Below are positions 46,160 through 57,358 of a DNA stretch of 64,000 nt, piece after piece. The notes under the pieces are model-generated. The model was not told where the DNA came from. It did no database searches and was given only the letters and a program-made list of their open reading frames with translations. The DNA is taken from NCBI GenBank assembly GCA_014529385.2, contig CM043966.1:39800037-39864036 (forward strand), given 5' to 3'. Every line of letters begins with the position of its first letter. The stretch's first letter is position 1. The stretch comes from Adiantum capillus-veneris (taxonomy: Eukaryota; Streptophyta; Polypodiopsida; Polypodiales; Pteridaceae). Made by a program: the position numbers and the translations under genes.

Positions 46160-47270
46160 GCACACCATGGCTGATATCATTGACAAACAAATGAATCAAG
46201 GAAACGTGCTGGTTGTCAATGGGAAGGGAGACTTTCAGGTCCAATGGCATCTTGCAGGTGACCTTAAAACATTGAAGTGTATGTATAATGGTGGAGTGGG
46301 TGCTATGGGAAAGGCTCCATGCTTGTATTGTATGGAGCATGCAAAGGCGATGGACCCAAAATGGTGGAGAAAGGCACCTACTCGGCACAATGAGGATCCT
46401 AATTTCCACCCAGTTCTAGATATTCCACTTGCCAATGTACACATTTGTACAATGCATGCTCTTTGCATAATTGTGGAGAAGTTGGTGTATCTGTACCTTG
46501 GGTTTTCTTGGAAAATCAAGAACTCAAAATAACGGAAGGTTGCGGTAGCGGCGCTTGAACCAGTTTTGCCAGAGATGGGTCTCCATGGGGCAATGTGAAA
46601 ATCCAACGGGACGAGAATACGTCAACCAATGATAAAGATGTACCTTGCAAACCATCTATTGGTAGGGTCAAGGCACATCATTTTTTATCAAAGCCAAGAG
46701 GCGTCAAAGATAAGAAGCTAACCAAGCGTGGAAGGATATATCAGTCCACTTATGTCAGCAAAATTCAGTTTCAATAGTGGAAAAATCTCCATATCACAGT
46801 GAAGGACCACGAACCACAACTCGCAATGCCAAGGGGGAAGTGTGGCATCATCGATGTGCTCTTTCAGATGTGTGGAAAAGATGAGTGGACACAAAATAAT
46901 CTAAACAAAATTAAGGAGAACACTAAAGAAAGCATTTAGGTCAGCTTGGACTAAAACTCAGATTACTCATTACATGGTATTGTTAACGAACCCTTTTAAA
47001 TGATAAGGGCTAAAAGGTTGTTTAAAATTCCTAACAATTTGTTTTATTTGCAGCATATCATTGTCAATCACTTACCATAATTCATTCAAAAGTATGGAAA
47101 CCCAGGCATATGGAACACCCAAGGGTTGGAAAAGTCTCATTACATGGCCAAGAATGCATATTTCAGACACACACACCATGGAGGCTCTCGAGATAAGGAA
47201 AACAATTTGAAAGAGTTGTTCCAGTGGTTTTATTGTAGAATCCTTCATCGGCTGCATCAAAAACATGTAT
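46160..47270 (+). pseudogene. Unidentified conserved-looking protein, transposase-like, with a possible intron
   Basis: First part 46167-46532: 'GDFQVQWHLAGDLKTLKCMY', 'APCLYCMEHAKAMDPKWW' and 'VHICTMHALCIIVEKLVYLY', with a C-x2-C pair and spaced His/Cys like a metal site. After a stop it goes on in shifted frames ('PSIGRVKAHHFLSKP', 46595-46777; 'GKCGIIDVLFQMCGKDEW', about 46840-46895). A tract 'tttgttttatttgcag' near 47040-47055 looks like a splice acceptor and is followed by 'NPGIWNTQGLEKSHYMAKNA' and 'LKELFQWFYCRILHRLHQK' to 47270. The 'GLEKSH' and Trp-rich end are reminiscent of large transposon-encoded proteins, from memory only. I do not know its function. It converges on the minus-strand gene at 47492. 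Confidence 0.5.
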
Positions 47271-47491
47271 TAGACTGTTAGGCAACAACACAAGCAATTA
47301 GGCATTTTCAACAAAAGAAACAGAAATGAGTAGAGGCATTCAACAACTCTAGTGCTCGTGAAGGCCTGAGAAAGTGGAGAGAAACAATGCAATATGGTAA
47401 TGATAGGTGGATCAAGATATTTTGATTTTAGGTAACAACATGTACAAGAGATGCCTAATGAGCTAATAATACAGTACAAGTCACAAGCCTC

Positions 47492-48595
47492 TCAACTTGA
47501 TGACAGATTGTTGATATCTTTTGGCATATTACCCTTGTATCGGATCATTAATTGTTTTCCATAATCCAATAGTTCATTTGGGTTTTGTTTCCCCAAAGTA
47601 AGTGCCATTGCTGTGTATGTGTAATAATAAGTTGTACGACCACCAGTGTACCCCGGATAGTATCCAAGACATTCTGTAGCAAAAACTTTATTGACGAGGA
47701 TAACTTTGTCCGCATTCGGTGGTACCATTGGTCCAGCTAGGAAGCGTGAGAGCATCTTGAGGGTGAATGTTGCAATACCTCCCTCTTGGGACATTCCATT
47801 GTGAAATACTAGTATGGGTGCCTCACAGAGTCTGGGTAGGAATTATCCTAGTGCTGCATCCCTTCCACGATACTCTCTTGTCCGACGGCGAAGAAAGTCA
47901 TCCTTTTGAGCAATCCATGACTATACATAAAAGTCTAAGTTATAGAAAGACAGTGATAGCTAGATTTTTTATTTCTTATTTTTGTGGGGCGAGGAGGCTT
48001 ACCATGTAGCTCTCATCTTGAATATATAAGTCATCCTTCCATAGGTCCACTAACCTCATGGACCCTTGTGCGAGACGCGTAAACAAGTCCTCTATTTCCT
48101 GAGTACTGGTTGATGGCCTGAGGTTGTTTCTAATAGCTTGGAATGTGGCCTCATCTGGGAGTGTCTCTTTGCACTTTTCTACCTTGTCAAAGCAAAGTTT
48201 GAGGCACTCCATCAGGTTACTAGAGGTTTTCATTGCCTCGTTGTCACTACTGTCATCAGATACAAATTCACTTCTCCCCTCTTGAAATTTGGAGAGTGTT
48301 GCAAGTGCAAAGTCCTCCCTTTCAGAAAATATACTTTGAATGTCATGGAGGAAAATGTAAGATCTCTCACCAAATTTGAAGTTTGGCAGTCCAAGAAGCA
48401 ATGTGGCTTGTTTCTCATTAAAGCCAGAGACATCTAAAGGTAGTTTGATATCAAATTTTTTAACTGTAAGTATTTTTCTTTGTTGCACCTCTGTAGCCTC
48501 TGCCTCAAGATTAATTCCTCCTCAATCTCAAGAACCTCATTGAACTCCAAGTCCTCATCATCTTGTTCATCGGGTGGTAGATCCTCCTCATCCAT
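47492..48595 (-). pseudogene. Unidentified two-exon gene, minus strand, one in-frame stop
   Basis: Exon A starts at about 48595 with an acidic stretch ('MDEEDLPPDEQDDEDLEFNE'), shifts frame near 48490, and runs to 48003 ('LDVSGFNEKQATLLLGLPNF', 'LFTRLAQGSMRLVDLWKDDL'). A 100-bp intron with GT at 48002-48001 (ATG|GTAAGC) and AG at 47904-47903 (CAAAAG|GATG) links it in phase to exon B ('DDFLRRRTREYRGRDAALG'). Exon B has a stop at 47845-47843, then reads 'APILVFHNGMSQEGGIATFT', 'ATECLGYYPGYTGGRTTYYY' and ends 'NMPKDINNLSSS' at 47492. No domain is recognised. It could be a decayed host gene, or the second gene of a DNA transposon with its convergent neighbour. Confidence 0.5.
47903..48002 (-). 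other. Probable spliceosomal intron, 100 bp
   Basis: Donor GTAAGC and acceptor ...GCTCAAAAG on the minus strand. Both flanking exons are open in the same phase across the junction, and the intron itself is AT-rich with stops. This suggests the sequence was not inserted by reverse transcription of spliced RNA. Confidence 0.6.
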
Positions 48596-48659
48596 TACCT
48601 CTCAAGAATCATTCAATAGACTAGCAAATAAGGAATTTCAGAATAGAAGGAACCCAAAG

Positions 48660-49091
48660 GATTATTTAATTAGCTTGCAATCTCATTCGTGCATAAGACA
48701 TCGTGAGGGTCTATAGATAATAGGAAGTTGATGGTACTTCTTGTATGACCGTCTTGTGGAATCACAATCTTTTAAGTGCACCACCACCATGTCAGCAAGA
48801 TCCACCCTGCCCTTGTGGACCTCAAGCTCAAACTTGTCTCTTTCAGACTTTGAGGAAATTGTTGTGCTGAGCTATAAGGTCATCCAAAATGAATGGGGCA
48901 TTGAAGATATAAGAGACCTTGTTGAACATTTCAGCAGCTCCTGCAGATACTACAAAATAAAAAAGTCTTTCATCCACACATGCGGGTATCTTCTCTCCAT
49001 GATTTTCATGCCAACACCCAAAATTTGATCCTCCAAACCCACCTACCCTCTTCTTTGTTAATGGAAGCACACAAGGCTGGGAAGAGATCAC
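48660..49091 (-). pseudogene. Further upstream coding remnant of the minus-strand gene
   Basis: On the minus strand 'GCWHENHGEKIPACVDERLF' and 'AAEMFNKVSYIFNAPFILDD' (about 49040-48845), then after a one-base frame change 'KFELEVHKGRVDLADMVVVH' and 'DCDSTRRSYKKYHQLPIIY' (about 48830-48700). The distance to the acidic start at 48595 could hold another intron. The strand and the globular composition match the gene downstream, so I take it as the same gene, but the link is inferred. Confidence 0.4.
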
Positions 49092-49276
49092 AACAAGCTC
49101 TTTTGGAAGAAGTAGAATCTATGCCCAAAGAAGAAACCGTTGGAGAGCTCATCCAACATGAGGTCACAATCCAAATGAGCAAGCTTCTTTCCACCCCATC
49201 AAAGGTCCCTCAAGATAAAAATCATCTCCCTTTCTTAAGAATTTCCAAATGACCACCTTTAGGTATAAAGGCCAAG

Positions 49277-49321
49277 ATGTCTTTGGAAAAAAAATTTCAT
49301 CATCCTTTCAAAAAACCCAAA

Positions 49322-49370
<49 letters not shown>

Positions 49371-49859
49371 CAACCTCTAAAGTGCCTTCTAAACCTTGTA
49401 TTTTTTCATTTGGTACCAATGTTAAAAACCTTTCTCCTTCCCAATTGGTCCCATCTTTGATGAAAGCCCCTAATTATCCTCTTTGCACTCCTCTCCCCAA
49501 TCCCCCCCCTTGCTCTAACTACCCCATGTATAGCTCAATAACCCCCTCATACCTAAACCATCCTCATCTCTCAAACTACCAACCAAGCCCCTCCATGCCA
49601 AAATTTCCCTCTCCAAGTGTTGAAGTACCTCACAAAACTTGCAGTGGAGGTGAGAGTAGGTGTGGAGCAACCTACTTCATGGGTCCATTTTCTCTTTACT
49701 ACCCTCCAGTTGTTCCTCATATTTGGACCCCTCCTTGTCACTCCCCCCTCTTTCTCCCCACCCCCTTCTCCCTTGGCTCCAAATGAAGATCCAAATTTGG
49801 GCTTTTTCTCTCCAATCCACACCTCTTTAAGATTCTTGCAATGGGCTTTTTTCCTTTAG
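49277..49859 (+). other. Pro/Ser-rich region with (CT)n, likely 5' part of the Penelope-like element
   Basis: A plus-strand frame (49277-49786) encodes a Ser/Leu run from the CT repeat, then a Pro/Ser/Tyr-rich stretch. It has no domain. It leads directly into the Penelope-like coding sequence and may be its N-terminal extension or a leader. Confidence 0.35.
49325..49368 (+). repeat. (CT)22 microsatellite
   Basis: 44 bp of uninterrupted CT. Confidence 0.95.
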
Positions 49860-51545
49860 AACATAAGGTTACAAATCTCTCTTTACATAACATCTCTAAC
49901 AGTAGTCTCTCTCTTTTGGAAAAGAAAATTCTAGGTCTTGGGATTAATTACACCCCTCCCCCTCCCCCTTTCCACCCTTCTTCTATTTAGAAGGCTTACT
50001 CTAAGTTTAAGAGAAGTTATCAAATTTATTTAATTTGCAAGAACTCCCCTCAACCCTCTCTTTCTCCCTTTCACATTCCTAACCCTTCTTGGTTTGAACT
50101 TTCACCCTCCCTAGCCCTTGGTGCATGTTTTAAATACCTTTTCTCTTTCCTAGAGTCCCTACTCTTTTCTTTTCTTAGTCCATCCTCTTTTCACATTCAG
50201 GATAGAGCTCTCCAATCACTTAAGAAAGATAAAGACATTATCATTAAACCTGCAGATATAACCTTGGACCCCTTATCCTTTCTAAAGCTTGGTACCTTCA
50301 AGAAGCATCTCGCCACCTCTCGGACCCCCTTACCTATGCTCATATCTCCTCGTCACTCCTCAAGTTTGTGCAATCCATCGTTTTTTCCATCGTTTCTCAA
50401 CTCCTTATCCTTCCCCGTTGAAGAGAAAAAATTCATTTTAGCACCTCCCAAAGGTAACCCTAAAGCTTTTCCTTTCTTCCTCCTTCCCAAAATTCATAAA
50501 CTTAATCTTGTGTGTCACCCTATTTGCTCTTACAAAGGCTATATTTTGGAGAATGCCTTCAAGTGGATTCATTCACAACTTTATCCTATCCTTATTTCCA
50601 AAAAACAGCACCTTAGGGATTCACAATCCCTCATTATGGACATTTCCTCTCTCCCCCTTCCACCACATAGCATCCTCTTTCCTTTTGATGTGGAGTCTCT
50701 TTATTCTAGCATCCCTATTGCAGAGGGCCTTCTTGCTCTTAAATATGTCATCCTTAATTATTTCCCACTTCCAAACTCAACATCATTATAGCCCTATTCT
50801 CAATCATCATTACATTTCCTTCAAGTGAAAGGCACCTCAATGGGCTCTAGCCTTGCAATAGTATACATTTGTCTTTTCTTATGTCATACAGAAGATATCA
50901 TTAATCTCATGGATACTCCACATCTTCTATATTACAAAATATTTGTGGATGATGATTTTGGTATTTGGCAGGGTTCTCACAATAGCTTGACTAACCTCCT
51001 TGCTAGCATTCGGCATCCTCTACAAGAACACATCAAAATCACCAGCTTTGTTTCCCCTCATGAGGATTTTATGCTTGATGTACACCTACAAAGGAGAGTC
51101 CTTCTCTAGTTTGGCTATCCTTGACTCCCACTTCCACCAAAAGCCCCTCAATGCCTATAACTATATTCCTTGGCGTTCTTGACACCCTACGCACCAAAAA
51201 AAGTGTCTTCATCATCTTGGAACTCATGCATTATATCATTAGAGAAATATCCGCTTGGGCTTTTGAAGCATCCGGGACAAATTTTTTTCTAGGTTGAGAG
51301 CCAAGGGCTACTCCATTTCCCTCCTTTTGGCATGCTTTGAATTTGTCCCCTACAACTCTAAAAAATCTCTTCTTTCCAAGATTATGCCTTTGAAACCCTC
51401 CCCCACTGTTGCAAAAGTACCTTTCTCACCCTTCACTCGTAAGCTTGGGCTAGCCAAATTTGTCAACAAGCCTCTATTGAATCTCCTCTTCTCCTATTCA
51501 GAGATTCCCAACCTTCCTAAGCCCGCCGTCCTTTGTTAGCTCAAT
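49860..51545 (+). pseudogene. Penelope-like element reverse transcriptase, no endonuclease seen
   Basis: Penelope-like RTs are related to telomerase. The plus strand first reads 'KVTNLSLHNISNSSLSLLEK' and 'ALQSLKKDKDIIIKPADIT' (KPAD at 50246-50257), typical of the family's N-terminal domain. The frame 50264-50788 has 'FFLLPKIHKLN' and the motif A region 'LFPFDVESLYSSIPI' (Asp near 50687). A frame change near 50790 leads to motif B 'GTSMGSSLA' (about 50831-50857) and motif C 'FVDDDFGIW' (Asp codons 50948-50956). The thumb and connection continue to about 51540 ('YNYIPWRS', 'RLRAKGYS'). A GIY-YIG endonuclease was not seen, which fits the endonuclease-lacking Penelope groups. Frameshifts and a stop near 49990 make it inactive. 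Confidence 0.85.
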
Positions 51546-52399
51546 GCTCCCAACCTGGGTAAGATCCTTGCCTCTAACGCCAACCTTTAACCCTCCTCTC
51601 GAAACCCCTCCCCCACCCCACCCACCCACCCCCCCCCCCCCCCCAAAAACCCTTCTCATATTTATTTTTTTGCACCCGTGCTACCTACAGTTTAAAGTTT
51701 TATATGGTTTTGAATTGTTAAGGGATTAGATTTTTTCACTTTCTTTTGGAAGGAAGGACTGATAACCGAAGAATTTTGCACTTTCTTTTGGAAGGAAGGA
51801 TTGATAACCAGAGATTTTTCTTGTAAGTATAGGCCCCATCATGGTTGTCTTCTTGTACTCTCGTATTCCCTTACATAAAAACTTTTTAGCCACTTTCATA
51901 TTCCCTTATAGGGACAAGGCCCCTTGTAATTTTCCTCTTTAATGCTTGCTAATGCCCCAACAAAAGCTACATGGTCTTGTTCTCCCCTCCTTTTATAGAT
52001 TCCCTCTCATTTTGTAAGAGAAAACACCATTGATAAGCTAATCAATTGCGAAACGGGTTTGGTAGTCAATTGCCTTTCTTATTTGCCTTCCCCATTTGCC
52101 TCAAATTTGTTTTCACCCTTCCATGTAATAAAATATTTTTTTGGGTAAGCTTCACTTGCTATGGCTTTTATATTTTCCAAGGCTCTGAGCTACTCTAAGA
52201 TGATAGCTAGCCATCATTTTTGCTACAACCTTCTTTCCCGTTGTGCCTTTACGTCCCTGTACCCTCTTCTAACCACCACCAACTCTCCCCGTTGAGAGGG
52301 GGGGGGGGGGCTAATGGCCCTCCACAAAGCTCTCCTAAACGGGCTTTTTTCCCTGGCTACTTCTCCTACCAAGGAAAACTAGGGTAATTCTTCTTCAGG
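51546..52399. other. 3' tail of the Penelope-like element and boundary to the LINE
   Basis: It contains a C16 run (51629-51644), two tandem 42-bp units that start with cactttcttttggaaggaa (51737 and 51779), and at 52031-52054 a tgataag...gcgaaac block that loosely recalls the core of a hammerhead ribozyme. No coding sequence. The boundary between the Penelope tail and the LINE 5' end was not found; it lies between about 52100 and 52400. Confidence 0.4.
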
Positions 52400-53040
52400 C
52401 ACCCGAAATCAAATGCCCTCCCAAAGTGCTTCATTTCCCCCTAAAGATTTCCCCCTTGCACGCGGCGACCTGTTCCATACACAACTTATTCATAGCCCTA
52501 GACTTTATCAGCTTCCAATAGTCAATGATGAAGTCTTTCAACCCCTAAGATGCTTGGCTTCAATCGAGTTGTCTTCCCCCCATTATCCTACGCGGAAGCT
52601 ATCCATGGCTTTGAAAGATTTCTTAACCCCCTAGTTTAGACCTCAACTTCATGTGGAACAAGGTATGGGTGCTCTACCTTTTGCCTTTCAACAAAATGTA
52701 TGGAGTGTGCAAGATTGAGCTACCCAACATTTTCAAACCTCTCAAGGTTGGCACTCAGGTCCTTCCAGAGAGCCCCAATGAGAAATCTCGAGGCCTATCG
52801 GAATTTGACATTGATAGTGAATGATTAAAAGCACCCAAGTGAATAACCAAGAAGGTGTAAATGAAGATATCATGTAGTTTACACATAATTGGAAGCTCAA
52901 GATGCATAAACCAAAGGTGCATTCACTTCCTCCCCAACTCCTTTATTGGATATTTTAACGACCCAAGCTGAAGAGGAATCTCTACCTTACATGCAAGTAA
53001 CAAAAGATAAAAGAAAAGCAAGAAAATATGGACCCTAACA
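52400..53040 (+). pseudogene. Possible LINE ORF1 remnant or 5' region
   Basis: The plus strand has an open piece at 52413-52634 and, near the end, 'LPYMQVTKDKRKARKYG' (about 52975-53024), a basic tail followed by a stop about 45 bases before the ORF2 start. The position fits an ORF1, but no zinc knuckle or RNA-binding motif can be seen. Confidence 0.35.
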
Positions 53041-53083
53041 AAGCTCATGTGTCTATTGCCAAACGTCAAAAAAGCAGTAGAAA

Positions 53084-53730
53084 ATGAAATGCCCTAAATT
53101 TTCAGCTATATCTTTTAATTGTAAGGGCCTTACAAACCCTTCTCGACCCCTACTAATCAAAAAGTGGGTGCATGATTTGTCATTGCTCCCTGATTTCATA
53201 TGTCTCCAAAAAAATGAGGTTAAAGGTAATGACCTTGATAATAATCCCAAAAGGCTTGGTTTTGGCCTTCAATGGTATAATACTGATCATAATGTAGGAA
53301 GAGGAGGTGTTGCTATTGGAATTTCTTGCAAATGGACTTACCTCATCACCAAAGTGCAACAATCAGAAAAAGTATTTTGGGTATTAGCGACCTTCTTAGA
53401 TCCCATTAGCTATGTTGTGGTCAGTTTGTATGCTTCTAGTTCCATTACAAATAGATATTTATGTTGGTAAGAACTGATCCGTCTTCCTAGAAATATTTTT
53501 CTATGGAAAGAGACTTCAATATGGTTGAACATATTTTAGACATATCCAAAGACAATTAATCTCTAGTAATGAAAAAAATCATTGGACTACCATGGTTGAA
53601 ACCTTAAACTTGATTGATCTATGTAAAGATTCTGGTCTCACTTGTAGTAATATACAAGTAGGTTCATGCTACAATTTTCTAGACTACACAAGATGTATAT
53701 GAGAATGTTTATAAGGCTAGCGGGCCTCAC
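53084..53730 (+). pseudogene. LINE ORF2, AP-type endonuclease domain
   Basis: The endonuclease nicks target DNA for target-primed reverse transcription. It starts with 'MKCPKFSAISFNCKGLTNPS' (the N-C-x-G-L motif of plant LINEs), then 'DFICLQKNEVKG' (usually LQET/E; the Glu is displaced by Lys-Asn), 'GRGGVAIGISCKW' and 'SYVVVSLYASS'. The open frame ends at 53470; after that 'FLWKETSIWLNIF', where G-D-F-N is expected, is damaged. Frame changes and stops follow to the RT. Confidence 0.8.
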
Positions 53731-53742
53731 CTTGATCAGCCT

Positions 53743-55680
53743 TTGTTTGATATTGCCAATATTAAAAAAAAGGTGCAAGATATTCTTGCAAACTCCTTTG
53801 CACTATACTCCTTTCCTGCCAAAGCATGGGAGTACTCTGTGAAAGAGATTCAAAATACCTTGACCAGTTATAACAGGATTGATAAGGACATTAAGACCAA
53901 GAGAAGAATGAAGATAAGTGGGGAGATGCTTCATCTAGAAGAATATCTTTCCAAATCTGACCCTCCCCTGCCAGACTCTTAGAGCTTAGAGTTTCTCTCA
54001 AGCAAGAAGATATCCTTGAGGCTAACAATTCCCTTGCCTTCACTATAGAATTTTGGGTTGGTAAAATAGATAAGCCTACCAAGGCCATGTATGATTTATT
54101 GAAGAAGAAAAAAATCCAAAGACTTCATCCCCTATTTGAACGAAAACAGTGGTAACTTGGCTAAGTCACACAAAGACAATATTCAAATAGTCCATGAGCT
54201 ATTTACAAATATTTTCTCTGGTCTCCCAAAGAGAGATAGGGCTATACAAGAAACTAGAGCTCACATAGCTCAAATCAAAAGGACGAATATGGCTCCCAAC
54301 ATAACACACTTCCTTGACCAACCCATCTCTCTTGGGGAGGTTGAAACTACTTGTATTCTCAAGACTAGTAAATTTCCTGGAACAGATGACATTCCCAATG
54401 AATTCTACATTAAGTGAAAGATTTTATTGCCCCATATCTTCTCTTGGTGTGGCAAGAATATATTAGAAAAGGAGCTCTTCGTGTTAATATCAACACTGGT
54501 GTTGTTAAACTTATTCATACAAAGGGAGAATATCAGTAATTGGAGACCCATTATATGTCTGACTTCTATTTATAAAGTATTTTCCATGTCATTAGCTAGG
54601 AGACTTATCCCTCTTATGTCTGAGTTTAGACTACAAGAAAAAAAAAGATTGATCAAAGGTAGATTCATATTGGATGCAATCATTACTTTGTGGGAGGGTC
54701 TGGAGTAGGTTGCTCAGAATGGACATGACTCTTTTTTCTTTGAAGTTGATTTTGATAAAGCATATGACAGAATGGAGTGAGAGTTTATATTGTAGTCACT
54801 ACATGACATGGTTTAAGCTTCATTAAATTTGTGCATGTTCTCTTTGGTAATGCTTTTGCTAGAATCTCTCTCATGTAATTGCTCTAATGAGGTCTATCAG
54901 ACAAGGCTGGCCTCTTACCCCTTTGCTTCTTGATATTGCCTCTGATGCTCCTGGGTGGCTTGTCAAGAAGAAAATGCAAGATGGCAGTCTCAAAGGGATC
55001 AAGTCATTGGTTCTCCAAGTGATATATGTCTACAAATGTTTGTAGATAACACCTACGCAATTGTTAATGCAGATGAAGAATCCTTTGATGCTTTATTGAA
55101 TGTCTCAGATTATTTTTCCAAGCAATTGGTTCCATAATAGACCATCAAAAAACTGGTTTTAATTCCTCCAATGGAACTACCCCTAACTCTATTATTGTTG
55201 TAGGATGTCAAGTTATTCCTGATGGACAAATATTTAGATTATTGGGTATACCCATGGGATTTAAGGTCGCAATGAAGCAAAGATGGGAAATGGGTCTTGC
55301 ATAAGTTTAGAAAAAACATTGTCCTCAACTACTTTTGTGTTGAATCATTATCTATTGCCTTTCTTGATCTATTTCCTTTTCTGCTGGAAGCCTTACAAAC
55401 TCAGATCCTGCAAGTTATCTCTCTATCCAAAAGGTTTTTGTGGGGAGGAACATCAAATTTAGGTAGAATTCCCAAGGTAGATTGCAGAAAAACTTGTATG
55501 CATAAGAGAAGGGGGAGACTTGGTATCTTGGACATGGAAAGAATGACACAAAAAATGGTTGGGAAGTGGATAGTCAGAGCTATAAAAAGTGAGGATTTCT
55601 GGGCTTGCCTAATCAAAATACACATAGCTAACTTTTGTATGTAGGAGTACACGGGTTGGACTAACCTCTCTCTATGGGAC
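53743..55680 (+). pseudogene. LINE ORF2, reverse transcriptase, interrupted at 55680
   Basis: Pieces in order: 'AHIAQIKRTNMAPNITHFLD' and 'LKTSKFPGTDDIPNEFYI' (54240-54415); 'NWRPIICLTSIYKVFSMSLA' (54538-54597); 'FFEVDFDKAYDRM' (motif A, about 54739-54777); 'SIRQGWPLTPLLLDIASDA' (54896-54950); 'LQMFVDNTYAIVNADEE' (motif C, where F-A-D-D is usual and the second Asp is now Asn). The end, 55297-55644, has 'ISLSKRFLWGGTSNLG' and 'GRLGILDMERMTQKMVGKW', typical of the region after the RT in plant LINEs. It stops in mid-sentence at 55680, where a copia LTR begins, and resumes at 60731. Confidence 0.85.
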
Positions 55681-55907
55681 TGTTACCATTTACATGTAGT
55701 AGTGATGTGTGTGAACACACTAGGACCGTCGGGGCATTTTTTCCCTCTTTAGGAGGTTTTTTCCCCCGAGCATTGTATATACGCTCATCACTCTAGGGCT
55801 ATCTACCTTTCCATTGCATACTAAGTAGCACACTCTCTATAGTGTGCCTTGAGCCACCTTCGTCTTCTCCAAGCTGTGTGCATTTCTCTGCAACCCTAAT
55901 TCCAACA
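55681..55907 (+). repeat. 5' LTR of the copia element, 227 bp
   Basis: TGTTACCATTT...AATTCCAACA. Its last 177 bp match the 3' LTR closely (from ggggcattttttccctc). The first 50 bp do not match the equivalent part of the 3' LTR. Confidence 0.88.
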
Positions 55908-55909
55908 AT

Positions 55910-55922
55910 TGGTATTAGAGCA
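55910..55922 (+). promoter_or_regulatory. Primer-binding site, initiator tRNA-Met type
   Basis: TGGTATTAGAGCA, two bases after the LTR. One change from TGGTATCAGAGC(A). Confidence 0.85.
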
Positions 55923-56269
55923 AGTTGCGTCCTGCCGGGCTTTGTCGCTAGCTGCTCCAGCACACGCCTGCTCACTTTCTTCAATTTTAGTGAGCTTTGG
56001 CAAGCGTTCGCAGGTCGATAAAAATTTCGAGTGAACTCGTAGAGCTCAGTCTGCTCAGATTTTTGATTCGGGCTCATTTCGGCCTTCGTTTTCACTACAG
56101 GCAGTACTGCACATGCTATTTTGTCATTTTGTGCAAAATTTTTGTCAGTGCCGTTTTTTCTATGACAAGTGCCTCATAGTCTTCTACGGTTTGTGCTATA
56201 TAGCACCTGTTGTTCCTGCTCCGTTTCTCCTATTTTCGGGTACTTTTCACATCAGGTGCAGCATTTATC

Positions 56270-57358
56270 ATGGCTGACAACAACACAGATGTGTTGAAGA
56301 TGTTTGCTACTGAGGACAGGTTGGATGGGGACAACTACCCTATGTAGGCTTATATGATGCAACATGTTCATGTGTCCAAGGGTGTCTGGAACATTGTGCA
56401 AGGCATTGATGTACGTCCTGGTTCTGAGGATGTAGGCGATGTTGAGGATGTTGCAAGTCTTGCTACAAGGATTGTTGTTATTAGAGTTGTTTTGCCTACA
56501 GAAAAACAAGCTCGTTGGGATGTAAAGGATGCACAGGCTCATGCATTGATTGCGTTGTTTGTGAAGCGCACCATTGTTCCTCACATTCGTTCAGCAAAAT
56601 CTGCAAAACAGGCTTGGGATATTCTAGCAGGCCTTTATGCAATCTGTAATGAGGCTAAAATTGCTTTGTTGCGTAAAGAGCTGGAGTCGAAGATTATGCA
56701 TGAGGAAGATGATATGGACACTTTCCTTGTTGGTGTCAAGGATATCTATGAGCAACTTATTTCTGGAGGTGAAGTCATTTCAGACCGTTCCCTTGTGCTG
56801 ACTATTATTGATGCCTTATCAAATTTCTCCCAGACTTTTGCTAGTACTTGGAGACTGATGACCAAAGGAAATCCTGAAGTTTTCAAGTTTGATGCATTAT
56901 GCACATTGTTGTTACAAGAGTCACTTTCCAGAAAAAATAAAACTAGGAAGCGTGCAGTTGAACAGGCTTTTATTGCTTCTCAAAGAAAGGGTGGTAACAA
57001 CAATGCGGCCACTTCTTATGGTTTTGCTGCGAGTGGCAAAACTTCTGTTCCTAATGCTTCTGTTGGCAGCAATTCGTCTGGAAATTCTGGTGATAAGGGG
57101 AAAAAGAAGATGCATTGCTATTATTGTAAAGCTAATGATCACTTGATCAAGTTGTGTCCTAAGTTGAAGGCCAAAGAGGCTAAGAAGAAAGAGGGTGGTT
57201 CCACTGCAAATGCTAGTTCCACTACAAATGCAACCATTGTTGAGTCTTCTGTGAAAGGAGACTATGTTGCTGATGTTGATGCAGAATGGGCTTTTAGCGT
57301 AGAGTGCACTTACAATCCTGCTGTCAATGGTGCGTACTTGACAATTGCGATAGATTAA
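56270..57358 (+). pseudogene. gag: Copia Gag with a nonsense codon near its start
   Basis: The ATG at 56270 follows the leader and opens a 362-codon frame with one TAG at codon 26 (56345-56347), where Trp is expected ('DGDNYPM-stop-AYM'). The core has 'RWDVKDAQAHALIALFVKRT', 'SAKQAWDILAGLYAI' and 'LRKELESKIMHEEDDMDTFL', the standard copia Gag pattern. A zinc knuckle, 'CYYCKANDHLIKLC', lies at about 57116-57157. It ends with TAA at 57356-57358, just before the protease, in a position where copia Gag and Pol are usually one frame. Confidence 0.9.

Noticed and set aside
49571-49822. Minus-strand Gly/Lys-rich frame opposite the Penelope 5' region
   Set aside because: No similarity and entirely opposite a Pro/Ser-rich plus-strand stretch.
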